NCBI GenBank assembly: GCA_014804445.1
Contig: JAAUZU010000023.1
Coordinates: 10,402-67,658 of the forward strand
Direction of reading: 5' to 3'
Source of the DNA: Lachnospiraceae bacterium
Lineage (GTDB): Bacteria; Bacillota; Clostridia; Lachnospirales; Lachnospiraceae
Length of the DNA: 57,257 nt
A model generated the notes under the pieces. That model had not been told where the DNA came from, ran no database searches, and saw nothing but the letters and a program-made list of their open reading frames with translations. Positions 33,569-41,804 of the stretch are shown here, one piece after another (the first letter of the stretch is position 1; the number at the start of each line of letters is the position of its first letter). Made by a program: the position numbers and the translations under genes.

Positions 33569-33767
33569 AATTGCGAAACTTAGAAGTTATCCTATTGTCA
33601 TTGTGCACATGGTATTTTCCAACGCAGACTCGCTTTCGCTCCAAGCTTACCGTAGCGGTACATAAGCAGCCAAAATACGGCAGCTAAGTACCGACGGTAA
33701 GCAAGGGTCTGCTTATGGAATATACCATGTGCACAATTCGGAATCAGGAAATATGAGTTTCGCAATT
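33569..33767 (+). repeat. palindromic repeat, copy B1
   Basis: Three nested stems. Outer AATTGCGAAACT (33569-33580) with AGTTTCGCAATT (33756-33767). Middle ATTGTGCACATGGTAT with ATACCATGTGCACAAT, continuing to GCAGAC/GTCTGC. Inner GCTTACCGT-AG-CGGTAC with GTACCGACGGTAAGC, where the AG of GTAG (33652-33655) is the only bulge. The CGCTTTCGCTC box (33631-33641) matches the A family box. No gene in 33563-33816. Confidence 0.92.
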
Positions 33768-33816
33768 ACCTAATTACTACACAAAACAAAGCAAGAATCC
33801 GGCAGCATAGCCCCCT

Positions 33817-35502
33817 TTACACAGATTGTACTATCTTATTGCCTGCTGCCACCAGCGCTGCAATGGAGCTCTTAATAATATCCTCATCGATACCCACGCC
33901 CCAGTAAATCACGCCGTCTTTATTCAGCCCGACATACGCCGCTGCTTTAGAAGAAGAGCCTTTGGAAATGGCATGTTCCTCGTAGACAGCAAGCTCATAG
34001 CTGATATCAAAATACTTTTTCACTGCGTTGCTTACTGCATCAAGACGTCCGTTTCCGATGGTTTCGATTACCTGCTTGTCGCCATCCTTCTCAATCGTTA
34101 CCTCTGCCGTAATTCCGTTTATCTGCTTAAAATGACACTCCGGAATATCAAAAACCGGTCTGGCAGAAATATAGTGTTCTTCAAAAATACTATAAATTTC
34201 CGAAGGCGCCAGCTCTTTATGTCCTTTGTCAGATGCTTCCTTCATCCAGACACGCACCTCATCTCTCATCTTATCCGGCAGGGAAATACCGAAATTTTGC
34301 TTTAAGATAAAAGCGATGCCGCCCTTACCTGACTGGCTGTTGATACGAATTACATCGGACTCATACTCTCTTCCCAGTTCCGTGGGGTCAATGGGAAGGT
34401 AGGGAACCGTCCATTTTTCACCGCTCTTTCCCTCCTGCCGCCATGCCATACCCTTGGAAATGGCGTCCTGATGGGAGCCGGAAAATGCCGTAAACACCAA
34501 ATCTCCCGTGTAAGGCATTCTCTCAGATACCTTCATGCCCGTCAACTGCTCGTATTTCTCCCGTACTTTCGTGATATTAGAAAAATCCAGCCCTGGATTG
34601 ACACCGTGGCAGACCATATTCATGGCAAGGGTGATGATATCCACATTTCCGGTTCTCTCGCCGTTACCGAAAAGGGTTCCCTCCACTCTGTCCGCACCTG
34701 CCAGAATACCAAATTCCGCATCGCTGATGCCGCATCCTCTGTCATTGTGAGGGTGTACGCTTAAAACAACCGCGTCGCGGTATTTTAAGTTTTTATGCAT
34801 ATACTCTACCTGTGCCGCAAACACATGGGGCATGGCAACCTGAACCGTGGTAGGCAGGTTGATAATCGCTTTGCGCGCCTGATCCGGTTTCCACTCGTCA
34901 AGCACAGCGTTGCAGACCTCCAGCGCATAGTCAACTTCTGTCTGAGAAAAACTCTCAGGGCTGTACTCGAAGGTAAAATTACCGTCCGTCTCATCCGCCA
35001 GCTCTTTTAACAGCTTTGCGCCATCCACCGCCAGCTTTTTAATTTCCTCCCTGCTCTTTTTAAATACCTGCTCCCTCTGTGCAACAGAAGTAGAATTGTA
35101 AAGGTGCACCACCGCATGGGGCGCCCCTTGAACTGCTTCGAAGGTTTTGCGGATAATATGCTCCCTCGCCTGCGTCAGCACCTGAATCGTTACATCGTCG
35201 GGAATCATATTTCTCTCTATCAGTTCCCTTAAAAACAAATATTCCGTGTCGGACGCGGCAGGAAAACCTACCTCAATCTCCTTAAAACCTACCTCCACAA
35301 GCATCTTAAAGAATTCCAGCTTTTCTTCCAGCCCCATCGGCTCCACCAAAGCCTGGTTGCCGTCTCTTAAATCCACGCTGCACCAGATTGGCGCTTTTTC
35401 AATGCTGTCCTTTTTTACCCAGTCGTAAGTCACCACCGGCGGCATGAAATAGGACTTTGCGTATTTTTCCTTGTACTTTTCACTGACATCTTTCATTTTC
35501 AT
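33817..35502 (-). CDS. leuA: 2-isopropylmalate synthase
   Basis: A 561-residue enzyme condensing acetyl-CoA with 2-oxoisovalerate, the first step of leucine synthesis. The catalytic TIM barrel has SVDLRDGNQALVEP, the metal-binding histidines in LSVHPHNDRGCG, and GNGERTGNVD. The C-terminal LeuA allosteric domain (about 430-561) has VETIGNGRLDAVSNAVKKYF. The length and pattern fit the longer type 2 form. Two ATGs (35502 and 35496) follow AAGGAAGGAA; the second has the better spacing. A T-box leader precedes it. Confidence 0.96.
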   Translation of the reverse strand: MKMKDVSEKYKEKYAKSYFMPPVVTYDWVKKDSIEKAPIWCSVDLRDGNQALVEPMGLEEKLEFFKMLVEVGFKEIEVGFPAASDTEYLFLRELIERNMIPDDVTIQVLTQAREHIIRKTFEAVQGAPHAVVHLYNSTSVAQREQVFKKSREEIKKLAVDGAKLLKELADETDGNFTFEYSPESFSQTEVDYALEVCNAVLDEWKPDQARKAIINLPTTVQVAMPHVFAAQVEYMHKNLKYRDAVVLSVHPHNDRGCGISDAEFGILAGADRVEGTLFGNGERTGNVDIITLAMNMVCHGVNPGLDFSNITKVREKYEQLTGMKVSERMPYTGDLVFTAFSGSHQDAISKGMAWRQEGKSGEKWTVPYLPIDPTELGREYESDVIRINSQSGKGGIAFILKQNFGISLPDKMRDEVRVWMKEASDKGHKELAPSEIYSIFEEHYISARPVFDIPECHFKQINGITAEVTIEKDGDKQVIETIGNGRLDAVSNAVKKYFDISYELAVYEEHAISKGSSSKAAAYVGLNKDGVIYWGVGIDEDIIKSSIAALVAAGNKIVQSV

Positions 35503-35571
35503 TTCCTTCCTTTCCGCAAAACATTCCGCTTTACCATGTCTTTTTGCATTTTGCAGGGAATACTGCCAAAT

Positions 35572-35613
35572 AAAAAATCCCTACAAAAATGCAGCCTGCA
35601 TTTTTATAGAGAC
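35572..35613 (-). terminator. terminator of the leuA T-box leader
   Basis: Minus strand GTCTCTATAAAAATGCAGG and CTGCATTTTTGTAGGGAT pair in a long stem followed by TTTTTT. The competing antiterminator would use the T-box sequence just upstream. Confidence 0.88.
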
Positions 35614-35850
35614 GTATTTTCTACGCGGTACCACTCTATTTCATGGAAAACCATGCACTCTGGGACACTGACATGTCCTTCCCCTTTATACGGCGGGAAA
35701 TCCGTCCGAGCCTACACAGTAAAAACCTTCAACCGGCTGCTCCAAGGTCAGTTCACTGTCCGCTTCCGGCTGCCTTGCACCATACGGCAGCTCTCTGTTT
35801 TCCGGCTTTCAGCTACTACTCCTCTTCTTCGCATTTCACCTTATTCAATT
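35614..35850 (-). ncRNA. T-box leader of leuA
   Basis: The minus strand has AGAGTGGTACCGCGT (35623-35637), the T-box motif that pairs with the CCA end of uncharged tRNA. Upstream are GAAGAGGAGTAG (AG-rich stem I base) and a stem I with GTGAACTGACC. In the usual place for the specifier this reads CUG, a leucine codon, agreeing with leuA. Uncharged tRNA-Leu should allow read-through. Confidence 0.92.
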
Positions 35851-35856
35851 TTCACA

Positions 35857-35885
35857 ATGATATCATACTTTTTTGCCGTCTGCAA
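35857..35885 (-). promoter_or_regulatory. promoter of the leuA T-box transcript
   Basis: Minus strand TTGCAG (35880-35885), 17 bp, TATCAT (35857-35862) with an upstream TGA (extended -10). Confidence 0.65.
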
Positions 35886-35929
35886 GAGGAAATTTTTGTT
35901 CTTACGCCCTGCTCTGCAAAATTTTTCAA

Positions 35930-35958
35930 TTGTGAAAGAATGTCTTATATGATAAAAT
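35930..35958 (+). promoter_or_regulatory. promoter of the toxin-antitoxin operon
   Basis: TTGTGA (35930-35935), 17 bp, TAAAAT (35953-35958) with TGA in front, 52 bp before the antitoxin start. Confidence 0.65.
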
Positions 35959-36010
35959 ATATTTTAATAGAAATACTAATAATTCAGAATGTGATACAGG
36001 AGTAAAAAGT

Positions 36011-36184
36011 ATGGAATTTACATTGACTAATAATCCAATTGACGTAAAGTGCGATAATGAGACATTACTTAGAACGATTGACAGAGGCATAGATGATATG
36101 GAATTCGGTAGAGAATTACCATTAGATGAAGCCTTTGAAAAAATTACTGAACTGAGGAATATACGAAGAAATGCAAGAGCATAA
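36011..36184 (+). CDS. antitoxin of a RelE/ParE-type toxin-antitoxin pair
   Basis: A 57-residue acidic protein (MEFTLTNNPIDVKCDNETLL, then IDDMEFGRELPLDEAFEKITELRNIRRNARA). A small acidic protein in front of, and overlapping by 14 bp, a RelE/ParE-type gene is typical for the antitoxin of a type II pair. CAGGAG lies 10 bp upstream of the ATG. AT-rich like its partner. The exact antitoxin family is not certain. Confidence 0.75.
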   Translation: MEFTLTNNPIDVKCDNETLLRTIDRGIDDMEFGRELPLDEAFEKITELRNIRRNARA

Positions 36185-36509
36185 AATCGTTCTAACAGTA
36201 GAAGCCATCTATGATTTGACGGATATTGCCGATTATATTGAAATGACATTTGGCATAGAAAGGGCAGATAAGTTTCAGAATGATATACGAAAACAGATAA
36301 AAGACTTAGAATTATTAGGAAAAGTTTTTAGCAAAACTCATATCTATTATCGCAATTACTCCATCTATAAAAAAATCTTTTCACCATCCATTATCTTTTA
36401 TATTGTCAAAGAACCAGAAAAAGAAATCCACATTTTAAGAATATTGCGTGAGGAACGCGATTGGGGAAAAATTCTTACAAAACAATATCAATATACATAT
36501 CCCGAATGA
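36171..36509 (+). CDS. RelE/ParE-family toxin
   Basis: A 112-residue basic protein with the RelE/ParE fold pattern: VEAIYDLTDIADYIEMTFGIERADKFQNDIRKQIKDL (helical hairpin), then YRNYSIYKKIFSPSIIFYIVKEPEKEIHILRILREERDW (beta sheet and final helix). Family members cut mRNA on the ribosome or poison gyrase. Starts inside the antitoxin gene, so translation is coupled. Stops 11 bp before the convergent C39-like gene. Confidence 0.88.
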   Translation: MQEHKIVLTVEAIYDLTDIADYIEMTFGIERADKFQNDIRKQIKDLELLGKVFSKTHIYYRNYSIYKKIFSPSIIFYIVKEPEKEIHILRILREERDWGKILTKQYQYTYPE

Positions 36510-36520
36510 AAGCAGTCATT

Positions 36521-37492
36521 TCATGCCTTTCTATAACTCCATATATTTTTTATCTGCCAGCGCAGCGTATTAAAATCCCACCGCATATCACTTCTTTCCT
36601 GACTGTTGGGATCGTTTACCATGAAACCTTCTGCATCATAACCATACAGCATGATAAAATGCCCTGACCGCGTAAAATCTCCGGAACCCATGGAGCAGAT
36701 AAGCGGATATCCAAGGTCAAGGTATTGTTTCATTACGGCTTCGTCCAGTCCCAGCTGATTAACGCTGAGTCCATACGCCTCCGCCGCATCCGTCATAAAA
36801 CTCCAGTCCGTTCCCGCACCCGCAACATAATAGCCATATCGCATACCATACTCAGCCAGTGCATCCGGCGTAGCAGTCTCGTCCCCTGTCAGGGAAAAAA
36901 CCACCATGGAAATACAAGTCGGTCCGCAGCCGGCAAGTCCGATACAGCTTCCGCCATATGGCACATATCCCCAGCGGCTGTCCCACTGTAAAAGCAAAGG
37001 AAAGTCCTGTTCCTTTTCCTCCTCTGTAAAGCCGCCTGCCGCCTTTGTATCTGCTGTAAGATAGCCCTGCACAAACTCTGTCATTTCCAGATTAAAAGCA
37101 AGCGCTGTCAAAAGCGCTTCGGGATAGCTCTCCCTGTCCGTATAAATCTTCGCAATGTCCCCGTTTTCCTTTGCAAGCTGAAGCAGCATATTCTCTATCT
37201 CCGCGTCCTCAAGAATTCTCCGGTTGTCAAGCGCTGTGCCGTCGGCGGCTATACTCTCCGGAAGCACTGTATTCTCATTACTGCTGCCATTTGCCGCATA
37301 ACAGTATGACGTTGTCTGTCCCGCCGTTTTTCCCTGCTTCCGTAAGGATAACTGATATATACACCAAAAAGCAATGCCGATAAGCAATACCATAACTGCT
37401 GCCTTACATAAAAGTTTCCTTCTTCTCTGCCTTTTGATTTCTGCCTGTCTGCGCATACGTTCTCTCACTCGTCTTGTCTCTTTTTCTGCCAT
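36521..37492 (-). CDS. membrane-anchored C39-like cysteine peptidase
   Basis: A 323-residue protein with a very basic N-terminus, one membrane helix (about 26-46), a linker, and a C-terminal papain-like C39_2 domain (about 165-323). The likely catalytic residues are C189 in GCGPTCISM, H278 in RSGHFIMLYG and D294 in VNDPNS. The active site should be outside the cell. No ABC exporter is fused, so it is not a bacteriocin-exporting peptidase; the substrate is unknown. Start at ATG 37492 (the ATG at 37510 is less favoured). Confidence 0.85.
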   Translation of the reverse strand: MAEKETRRVRERMRRQAEIKRQRRRKLLCKAAVMVLLIGIAFWCIYQLSLRKQGKTAGQTTSYCYAANGSSNENTVLPESIAADGTALDNRRILEDAEIENMLLQLAKENGDIAKIYTDRESYPEALLTALAFNLEMTEFVQGYLTADTKAAGGFTEEEKEQDFPLLLQWDSRWGYVPYGGSCIGLAGCGPTCISMVVFSLTGDETATPDALAEYGMRYGYYVAGAGTDWSFMTDAAEAYGLSVNQLGLDEAVMKQYLDLGYPLICSMGSGDFTRSGHFIMLYGYDAEGFMVNDPNSQERSDMRWDFNTLRWQIKNIWSYRKA

Positions 37493-37586
37493 GTGCCGCC
37501 CTCTCTCCATGCCGGTTTATCTTTCCTGCACCCCTTTTCTTTCGTAAGGTCTCTTTTGTAAAATTTTTGCCGTTTCCCACACAAAA

Positions 37587-37625
37587 ATGGATGCTGTCTA
37601 TCAGTATAAACCGCATCCATTTCTT
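37587..37625. terminator. terminator after the AAA ATPase gene
   Basis: ATGGATGC (37587-37594) and GCATCCAT (37613-37620) form an 8-bp stem, flanked by AAAAA (T-run on the minus strand) and TTCTTTTCC. It should end minus-strand transcription from the ATPase gene. Confidence 0.7.
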
Positions 37626-37694
37626 TTCCTTTTATATTCGATTAATATTTTCGCACTTTTTCTAATTGATTTTCTTAAGAATTTATGAAATCCT

Positions 37695-38924
37695 TCAACG
37701 TATTTCACTTACGGACGGCTCCAGAAGCCAGTCAAGAACATTTTTCTTCTTAATTCCATCATAATCCGCGCTGCCGAAAATCTCATCAAGTGTAAGTAAG
37801 TATTTCGGATAATTATCCCCAACCTTTCTAAAAGGTGCCAGTTCCCTTTTAAGCGTATTTTCTTCGAGTGTTGTTGCCGAAACCTGATAATAAGAAATAT
37901 CCTCGCCGTTTACTGCCACAAAATCAATTTCACCATCTTCAAGCTGCCCGACATATACATCATATCCTCGCCGTTTGAGTTCCAAAAATACGACATTTTC
38001 AAGAATATGGCCGATATCATTCTCACTGCCCTTTACAAGACAGTTCCTCAACCCCGTATCTACCACATAATATTTGCTGTTTGTCTTGAGAAACATTTTT
38101 CCTTTTAAATTATACCGCTGTGCCTCATATATCATAAGGCTGTCTGTAAGACCTCGCAAATACTTATCAACCGTTTTCTGGTCCGCACTCCTGCCTTCAG
38201 ATTTAAGAGTGTTTGCAATTTTAGTAGCTGATACTATGTTTCCTATATTATGCAACATAAATTTTGTTATGTTTTCAAGCGTAGTAACATCGGATATCTT
38301 AAGTCTTGCCACTATATCCTTTAACAACACAGAATGATAAATGTCACGCAGATAATCCCTTGCTTCTTTCCGGGTGCTTCTAAACTTTATAATATAGGGA
38401 AAAGAACCATATTCTACATACCTGTTAAACTTTTGCGCTGTTGTCATTGTCAAATCATCGAGGCCAATGCAAAATTCTTTGAACGACAGCGGCAGCATTT
38501 TTAATTCCACATATCTTCCCGACAGCACTGTTGCAAGTTCTCCTGACATGAAATATGCGTTTGAACCTGTAATATAAACATCACAGTTATCTTTTAGAAA
38601 CAGACTGTCAACCGCTTTTTCAAAGCTGTCAACATGCTGAATTTCATCAAGGAAAATATAATTCATTTTATCCGGAATCAGCATTGCCTTAATATGATCA
38701 TAAAGTGCTCGGTAATTTGTCAGATTTTCAAATTCTATATCTTCAAGGTTAATGCTGATTATCTGATTTTTCTCCACACCATCAGATATAAGCCAATTTT
38801 TATAAATTTCGAACAGTGTTGATTTTCCGCAACGGCGCACACCAGACACAACTTTGATTATCTGTTGCTCCCGCCAACGTTTCAGCCATTCCAGATATTC
38901 GGTTCTCTCAATAAGCTTCTGCAT
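37695..38924 (-). CDS. AAA-family ATPase with DUF4143 domain
   Basis: A 409-residue protein: AAA_14 ATPase (Walker A SGVRRCGKSTLF near residue 30, Walker B MNYIFLDEIQHV, sensor VYITGSNAYFMSG) followed by a winged region and DUF4143 (about 215-370), including FLELKRRGYDVYVGQLEDGEIDFVAVN, which has a PD-(D/E)xK nuclease-like look. These proteins are common, mobile and poorly understood. AT-rich compared with its neighbours. It has a full consensus promoter and a GAGGAGG site. Confidence 0.9.
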   Translation of the reverse strand: MQKLIERTEYLEWLKRWREQQIIKVVSGVRRCGKSTLFEIYKNWLISDGVEKNQIISINLEDIEFENLTNYRALYDHIKAMLIPDKMNYIFLDEIQHVDSFEKAVDSLFLKDNCDVYITGSNAYFMSGELATVLSGRYVELKMLPLSFKEFCIGLDDLTMTTAQKFNRYVEYGSFPYIIKFRSTRKEARDYLRDIYHSVLLKDIVARLKISDVTTLENITKFMLHNIGNIVSATKIANTLKSEGRSADQKTVDKYLRGLTDSLMIYEAQRYNLKGKMFLKTNSKYYVVDTGLRNCLVKGSENDIGHILENVVFLELKRRGYDVYVGQLEDGEIDFVAVNGEDISYYQVSATTLEENTLKRELAPFRKVGDNYPKYLLTLDEIFGSADYDGIKKKNVLDWLLEPSVSEIR

Positions 38925-38953
38925 TTTATCAGCCTCCTCTCGTCATTATATGT

Positions 38954-38982
38954 ATTATAATCCTAAAAATTCATTGTGTCAA
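38954..38982 (-). promoter_or_regulatory. consensus promoter of the AAA ATPase gene
   Basis: Minus strand TTGACA (38977-38982), 17 bp, TATAAT (38954-38959): a perfect sigma-A promoter. Confidence 0.85.
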
Positions 38983-39052
38983 AGTTTTTTGGATTCTATT
39001 CCTACTTTTTCAACCTTACAGAAGCTTTGCTATCCCGCCGGCAATCTGTGCT

Positions 39053-39826
39053 TTACCACTCCCGCACCTGATAAAGATAGCTGTGTCCTTTTTTTCCAAC
39101 GCGTTCCACACATTCCACATAGGTCAAAATATTGAGCGCTATCTGTGCCGTCTCCTTCCGTATGTGTGCCGCCTTTGCAAACTGTTCTGAGGTAAACGAC
39201 TCCTCCAGTTCATAGGGTACAAACTGCATGTAATCCCGGATGCTGTCAACACAGACTTCCTTCACCAACTGGGAGGGAATCCTGTCATAACGGCAGGAGC
39301 CCTTTTTTTTATCGTGGCTCCAGCCGTTTAACAGTCTGTATTCCTCCATATCTAAAAGCACAAACTTTAAGTGCAGGTTGGGGTTTTTCAAGTATGCTTT
39401 TATCTTATAAAGCTCGGCAAACGCCATATAGGGATTTCCCTTTACCGGAGATTTGTGAGGCTTTGACAGCTCTCCGCTCTCTTCGTCAATCCAAATCAGC
39501 CACTTGTGCCGCGGTATGGGATACACAATCGTCACCGGATACAGACGCAGAAAAACGTCCAGTTTTTCCCGCATCCGGTTAAACTGTCTTGTCTGTATCT
39601 CAATGATTTCCGTCCCTGTATAGATGTCCGCCACATAGTTCTCAATTGGTATCTCATGCATATCTTCGTCGGGTGCATAGTATCTTTTTAAAACGGCATG
39701 CACCGTCTTTTCCGACAGCGTTCCAATCCCCTGACGCTCCCTCGCTATTCCAATCACGCGCTCCTTTGCCTGTTCAAACAGCGGATTGGGCGGCAGATTT
39801 TCCTCCGGTTGTTTTTTTCTGGGCAT
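39053..39826 (-). CDS. uncharacterised protein encoded downstream of the ABC-F gene
   Basis: A 257-residue soluble protein of unknown function. The N-terminal half contains HEIPIENYVADIYTGTEIIEIQTRQFNRMREKLDVFL, a D-x(n)-E-x-Q order with surrounding strands that resembles a PD-(D/E)xK nuclease core, though no Lys is in the standard place. The C-terminus (about 205-257, FTSEQFAKAAHIRKETAQIALNILTYVECVERVGKKGHSYLYQV) looks like a winged helix. It starts 18 bp after the ABC-F stop, so it is co-transcribed with it. Confidence 0.7.
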   Translation of the reverse strand: MPRKKQPEENLPPNPLFEQAKERVIGIARERQGIGTLSEKTVHAVLKRYYAPDEDMHEIPIENYVADIYTGTEIIEIQTRQFNRMREKLDVFLRLYPVTIVYPIPRHKWLIWIDEESGELSKPHKSPVKGNPYMAFAELYKIKAYLKNPNLHLKFVLLDMEEYRLLNGWSHDKKKGSCRYDRIPSQLVKEVCVDSIRDYMQFVPYELEESFTSEQFAKAAHIRKETAQIALNILTYVECVERVGKKGHSYLYQVREW

Positions 39827-39844
39827 ACTGCTTCCATCCTTCCT

Positions 39845-41389
39845 CTACTCCTCCCTATACTCTATCACCTTTGCAGCCACCTTGTCTACAAACGCCTTGT
39901 CATGTTCCACAAAAAGAAGTGTGGGCTTCCACTTTAAGATTAACTCCTCTAACTGCATTCTGGAAAATACATCAATAAAATTCAGGGGTTCATCCCAAAT
40001 ATAAAGGTGCGCCTGCTCGCAGAGGCTTGCCGCCAAAAGTACCTTCTTTTTCTGCCCTTCGCTATAGTTTTCCATGTGCTTTTCAAACTGTTCACGGGAA
40101 AAATCAAGCTTTCTTAAAATTGTCAGAAATAACGTCTCATCCAAATCCCGCCGCTTTACAAAGTCCTTCAGGCTGCCCTGCAGAAAACGGGTTTCCTGCG
40201 ATACATAAGATACCTTCAGACCGCCTGCTGTTTTCAGGGTTCCCTCATAAGAAAGCCGCTCTTTTGACGTCAGTTCTGCATCCGGTGTTTCTCCATTATT
40301 CTCCGCTAATACCTGTAAAATTACTTTTATTACACTGGTTTTTCCGCAACCATTTTTTCCCTGCAGCACGATACTGTCTCCATTTTCAATCACAAAGCTG
40401 ACTGCCGGAAGCTTTTTTGTGCCATAGGAAATCTGCAGTTCCTTCGCCTCCACCAATACCGGCTTGTAATGACGCAGCGGAAAGAGTTTTAAATCCTCCG
40501 CAGTCTCCAGATTTTTTAAAAGCCCTTCTTTCTCTGCAATTTCCTTTTCCTGCCGCTGCTCCAGATTTTTGCGGCGCATCTGCATCCTGCGGGATTTTTC
40601 GCCAATATAGGCTCTGCTGTCTTTGCACCATTCATATTTTTCTGACCTCTTTCCGATTTTTGCGGATTCTACCTCTTCCGCCCAAGTTTTTGCCTGCGCT
40701 GCTGCCTCTTTCAGACGGTGGATATCCTTTTTCAGACGCGCCTGCTCTGACGCTTCATAGGCATCCTGCCGCTTCTTATTTTCCCACCACGTGCTGAAAT
40801 TGCCCTGACACACCTCTATATTGGTCTTATTGATAACCAACACATGGTCTATGCAGGCATCCAGCAAATCCCTGTCGTGGGATACCAAAATAAAACCTTT
40901 TTTGCTTTTCAGATAATCCCGCAGCAACGCCCTTGCCGCCATGTCCAGATGATTTGTCGGTTCGTCCAACAGGAAAAAATGATTGCCCATGGAAAAAAGA
41001 ACCGCCAGCATCACCTTCGTCCGCTCCCCGTTGCTCAGGGTGGAAAAAGGACGGAACAAAACCTCCTCGGAAACCTGAAGAAGAGAAAGTTCCCTGCACA
41101 CCTTCCAGAATTCATAATCGGGATACATACTTTCCAGAATATCTACCGGATTTTTTGACATGTCTGTCGCCTCAAAAGGAAAATAATGGAACGGCTCCTC
41201 CGCGGATATGCTGCCTCTGTACTCATATTTTCCCATCAGCAAATTTAAAAATGTTGTTTTTCCCCTTCCGTTTCTGGCAATAAAGCCCAGCTTCCAGTCT
41301 GTGTCCAGCCGGAAAGAAACGTCCTCAAAAATATTTTCGGCACTGCCGTCATAATAAAAGGTTAGATGATTAATGTTAATATAAGACAT
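39845..41389 (-). CDS. Lsa-like ABC-F ribosomal protection protein
   Basis: A 514-residue protein with two ABC ATPase domains and no membrane helices. Domain 1 has FIARNGRGKTTFLNLLMGKYEYRG, signature LSNGERTKV and LLDEPTNHLDM. A charged linker (about 215-300) follows, then domain 2 with LQGKNGCGKTSV, signature YSEGQKKKVLLA and IWDEPLNFID. The order and the TDWKLGFIARNGRGKTTFL wording match the Lsa group of antibiotic-resistance ABC-F proteins, which dislodge lincosamides, pleuromutilins and streptogramin A from the ribosome. ATG 41389 follows GGAGG. The leader has a short peptide gene and terminator. Confidence 0.92.
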   Translation of the reverse strand: MSYININHLTFYYDGSAENIFEDVSFRLDTDWKLGFIARNGRGKTTFLNLLMGKYEYRGSISAEEPFHYFPFEATDMSKNPVDILESMYPDYEFWKVCRELSLLQVSEEVLFRPFSTLSNGERTKVMLAVLFSMGNHFFLLDEPTNHLDMAARALLRDYLKSKKGFILVSHDRDLLDACIDHVLVINKTNIEVCQGNFSTWWENKKRQDAYEASEQARLKKDIHRLKEAAAQAKTWAEEVESAKIGKRSEKYEWCKDSRAYIGEKSRRMQMRRKNLEQRQEKEIAEKEGLLKNLETAEDLKLFPLRHYKPVLVEAKELQISYGTKKLPAVSFVIENGDSIVLQGKNGCGKTSVIKVILQVLAENNGETPDAELTSKERLSYEGTLKTAGGLKVSYVSQETRFLQGSLKDFVKRRDLDETLFLTILRKLDFSREQFEKHMENYSEGQKKKVLLAASLCEQAHLYIWDEPLNFIDVFSRMQLEELILKWKPTLLFVEHDKAFVDKVAAKVIEYREE

Positions 41390-41506
41390 AAAATCCTCCG
41401 TTTCGCAAAACAAAAAAGACACAGGAATACCTCCTGCATCCATGTACCGCGTGGCGGACTTATGCAAATTAAATGAAATGTCAGAATGTATATTCCTGCT
41501 AAGCAC

Positions 41507-41538
41507 AAAAAACAAAGATACGCCGTATCCACCTGTTT
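41507..41538 (-). terminator. attenuator in the ABC-F leader
   Basis: On the minus strand, AAACA-GGTG-GATAC, a GGC loop, GTATC and TTTGTTTTTT form an interrupted stem (GATAC/GTATC, AAACA/TGTTT) ending in a T-run. It lies about 20 nt after the leader peptide stop. A second smaller hairpin, CAGGA/TCCTG followed by TGTCTTTTTTG, is nearer the ABC-F start. Confidence 0.65.
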
Positions 41539-41559
41539 CCTATGCAACGATTTAGTTCC

Positions 41560-41580
41560 TTAGCAAGAAATAATATACAT
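41560..41580 (-). CDS. six-residue leader peptide (MYIISC) of the ABC-F gene
   Basis: ATG TAT ATT ATT TCT TGC TAA, with GGGAGGTG ending 4 bp before the ATG, near the 5-prime end of the ABC-F transcript. Small upstream frames with strong ribosome sites control drug-induced attenuation of many resistance genes: a drug-stalled ribosome on the leader changes RNA folding so that the downstream terminator does not form. That mechanism is inferred here. Confidence 0.65.
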   Translation of the reverse strand: MYIISC

Positions 41581-41610
41581 TCCGCACCTCCCTCGTTTAT
41601 TCATGATTAC

Positions 41611-41639
41611 ACTATAATGCTGTTTTCTGCCGCTGTCAA
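41611..41639 (-). promoter_or_regulatory. promoter of the ABC-F transcript
   Basis: Minus strand TTGACA (41634-41639), 17 bp, TATAGT (41611-41616). It predicts a leader of about 215 nt. Confidence 0.8.
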
Positions 41640-41719
41640 GTGCAAGACTCCTTTCTTTTATTCAGTGGTTATTGTTTCTTACATTTCCCTTACATTTTTC
41701 TTACACTTTTGCAGAAAGC

Positions 41720-41748
41720 TTGCGAAACTTAACCCTATTCCATAAAAT
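41720..41748 (+). promoter_or_regulatory. promoter of the lipoprotein-ABC operon
   Basis: TTGCGA (41720-41725), 17 bp, TAAAAT (41743-41748). Upstream (41680-41712) are three repeats of TTACATTT/TTACACTT spaced 11-12 bp apart, which could be direct-repeat binding sites for an OmpR-type regulator. Confidence 0.65.
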
Positions 41749-41804
41749 ATATATTACATAATAGGGGAATAAGAGCAAAAGCTGATTGTTTGGGAGGTAT
41801 GATA

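Noticed and set aside
41362..41547. 61-codon frame in the ABC-F leader
   Set aside because: Begins with a TTG without a ribosome site and runs through the attenuator; the six-codon frame at 41560-41580 is the better leader peptide.
41719..41732. TTGCGAAACTTA shared with the outer arm of palindrome B1
   Set aside because: It is a 12-bp match without a complementary partner nearby; it works better as the -35 region of the lipoprotein promoter.
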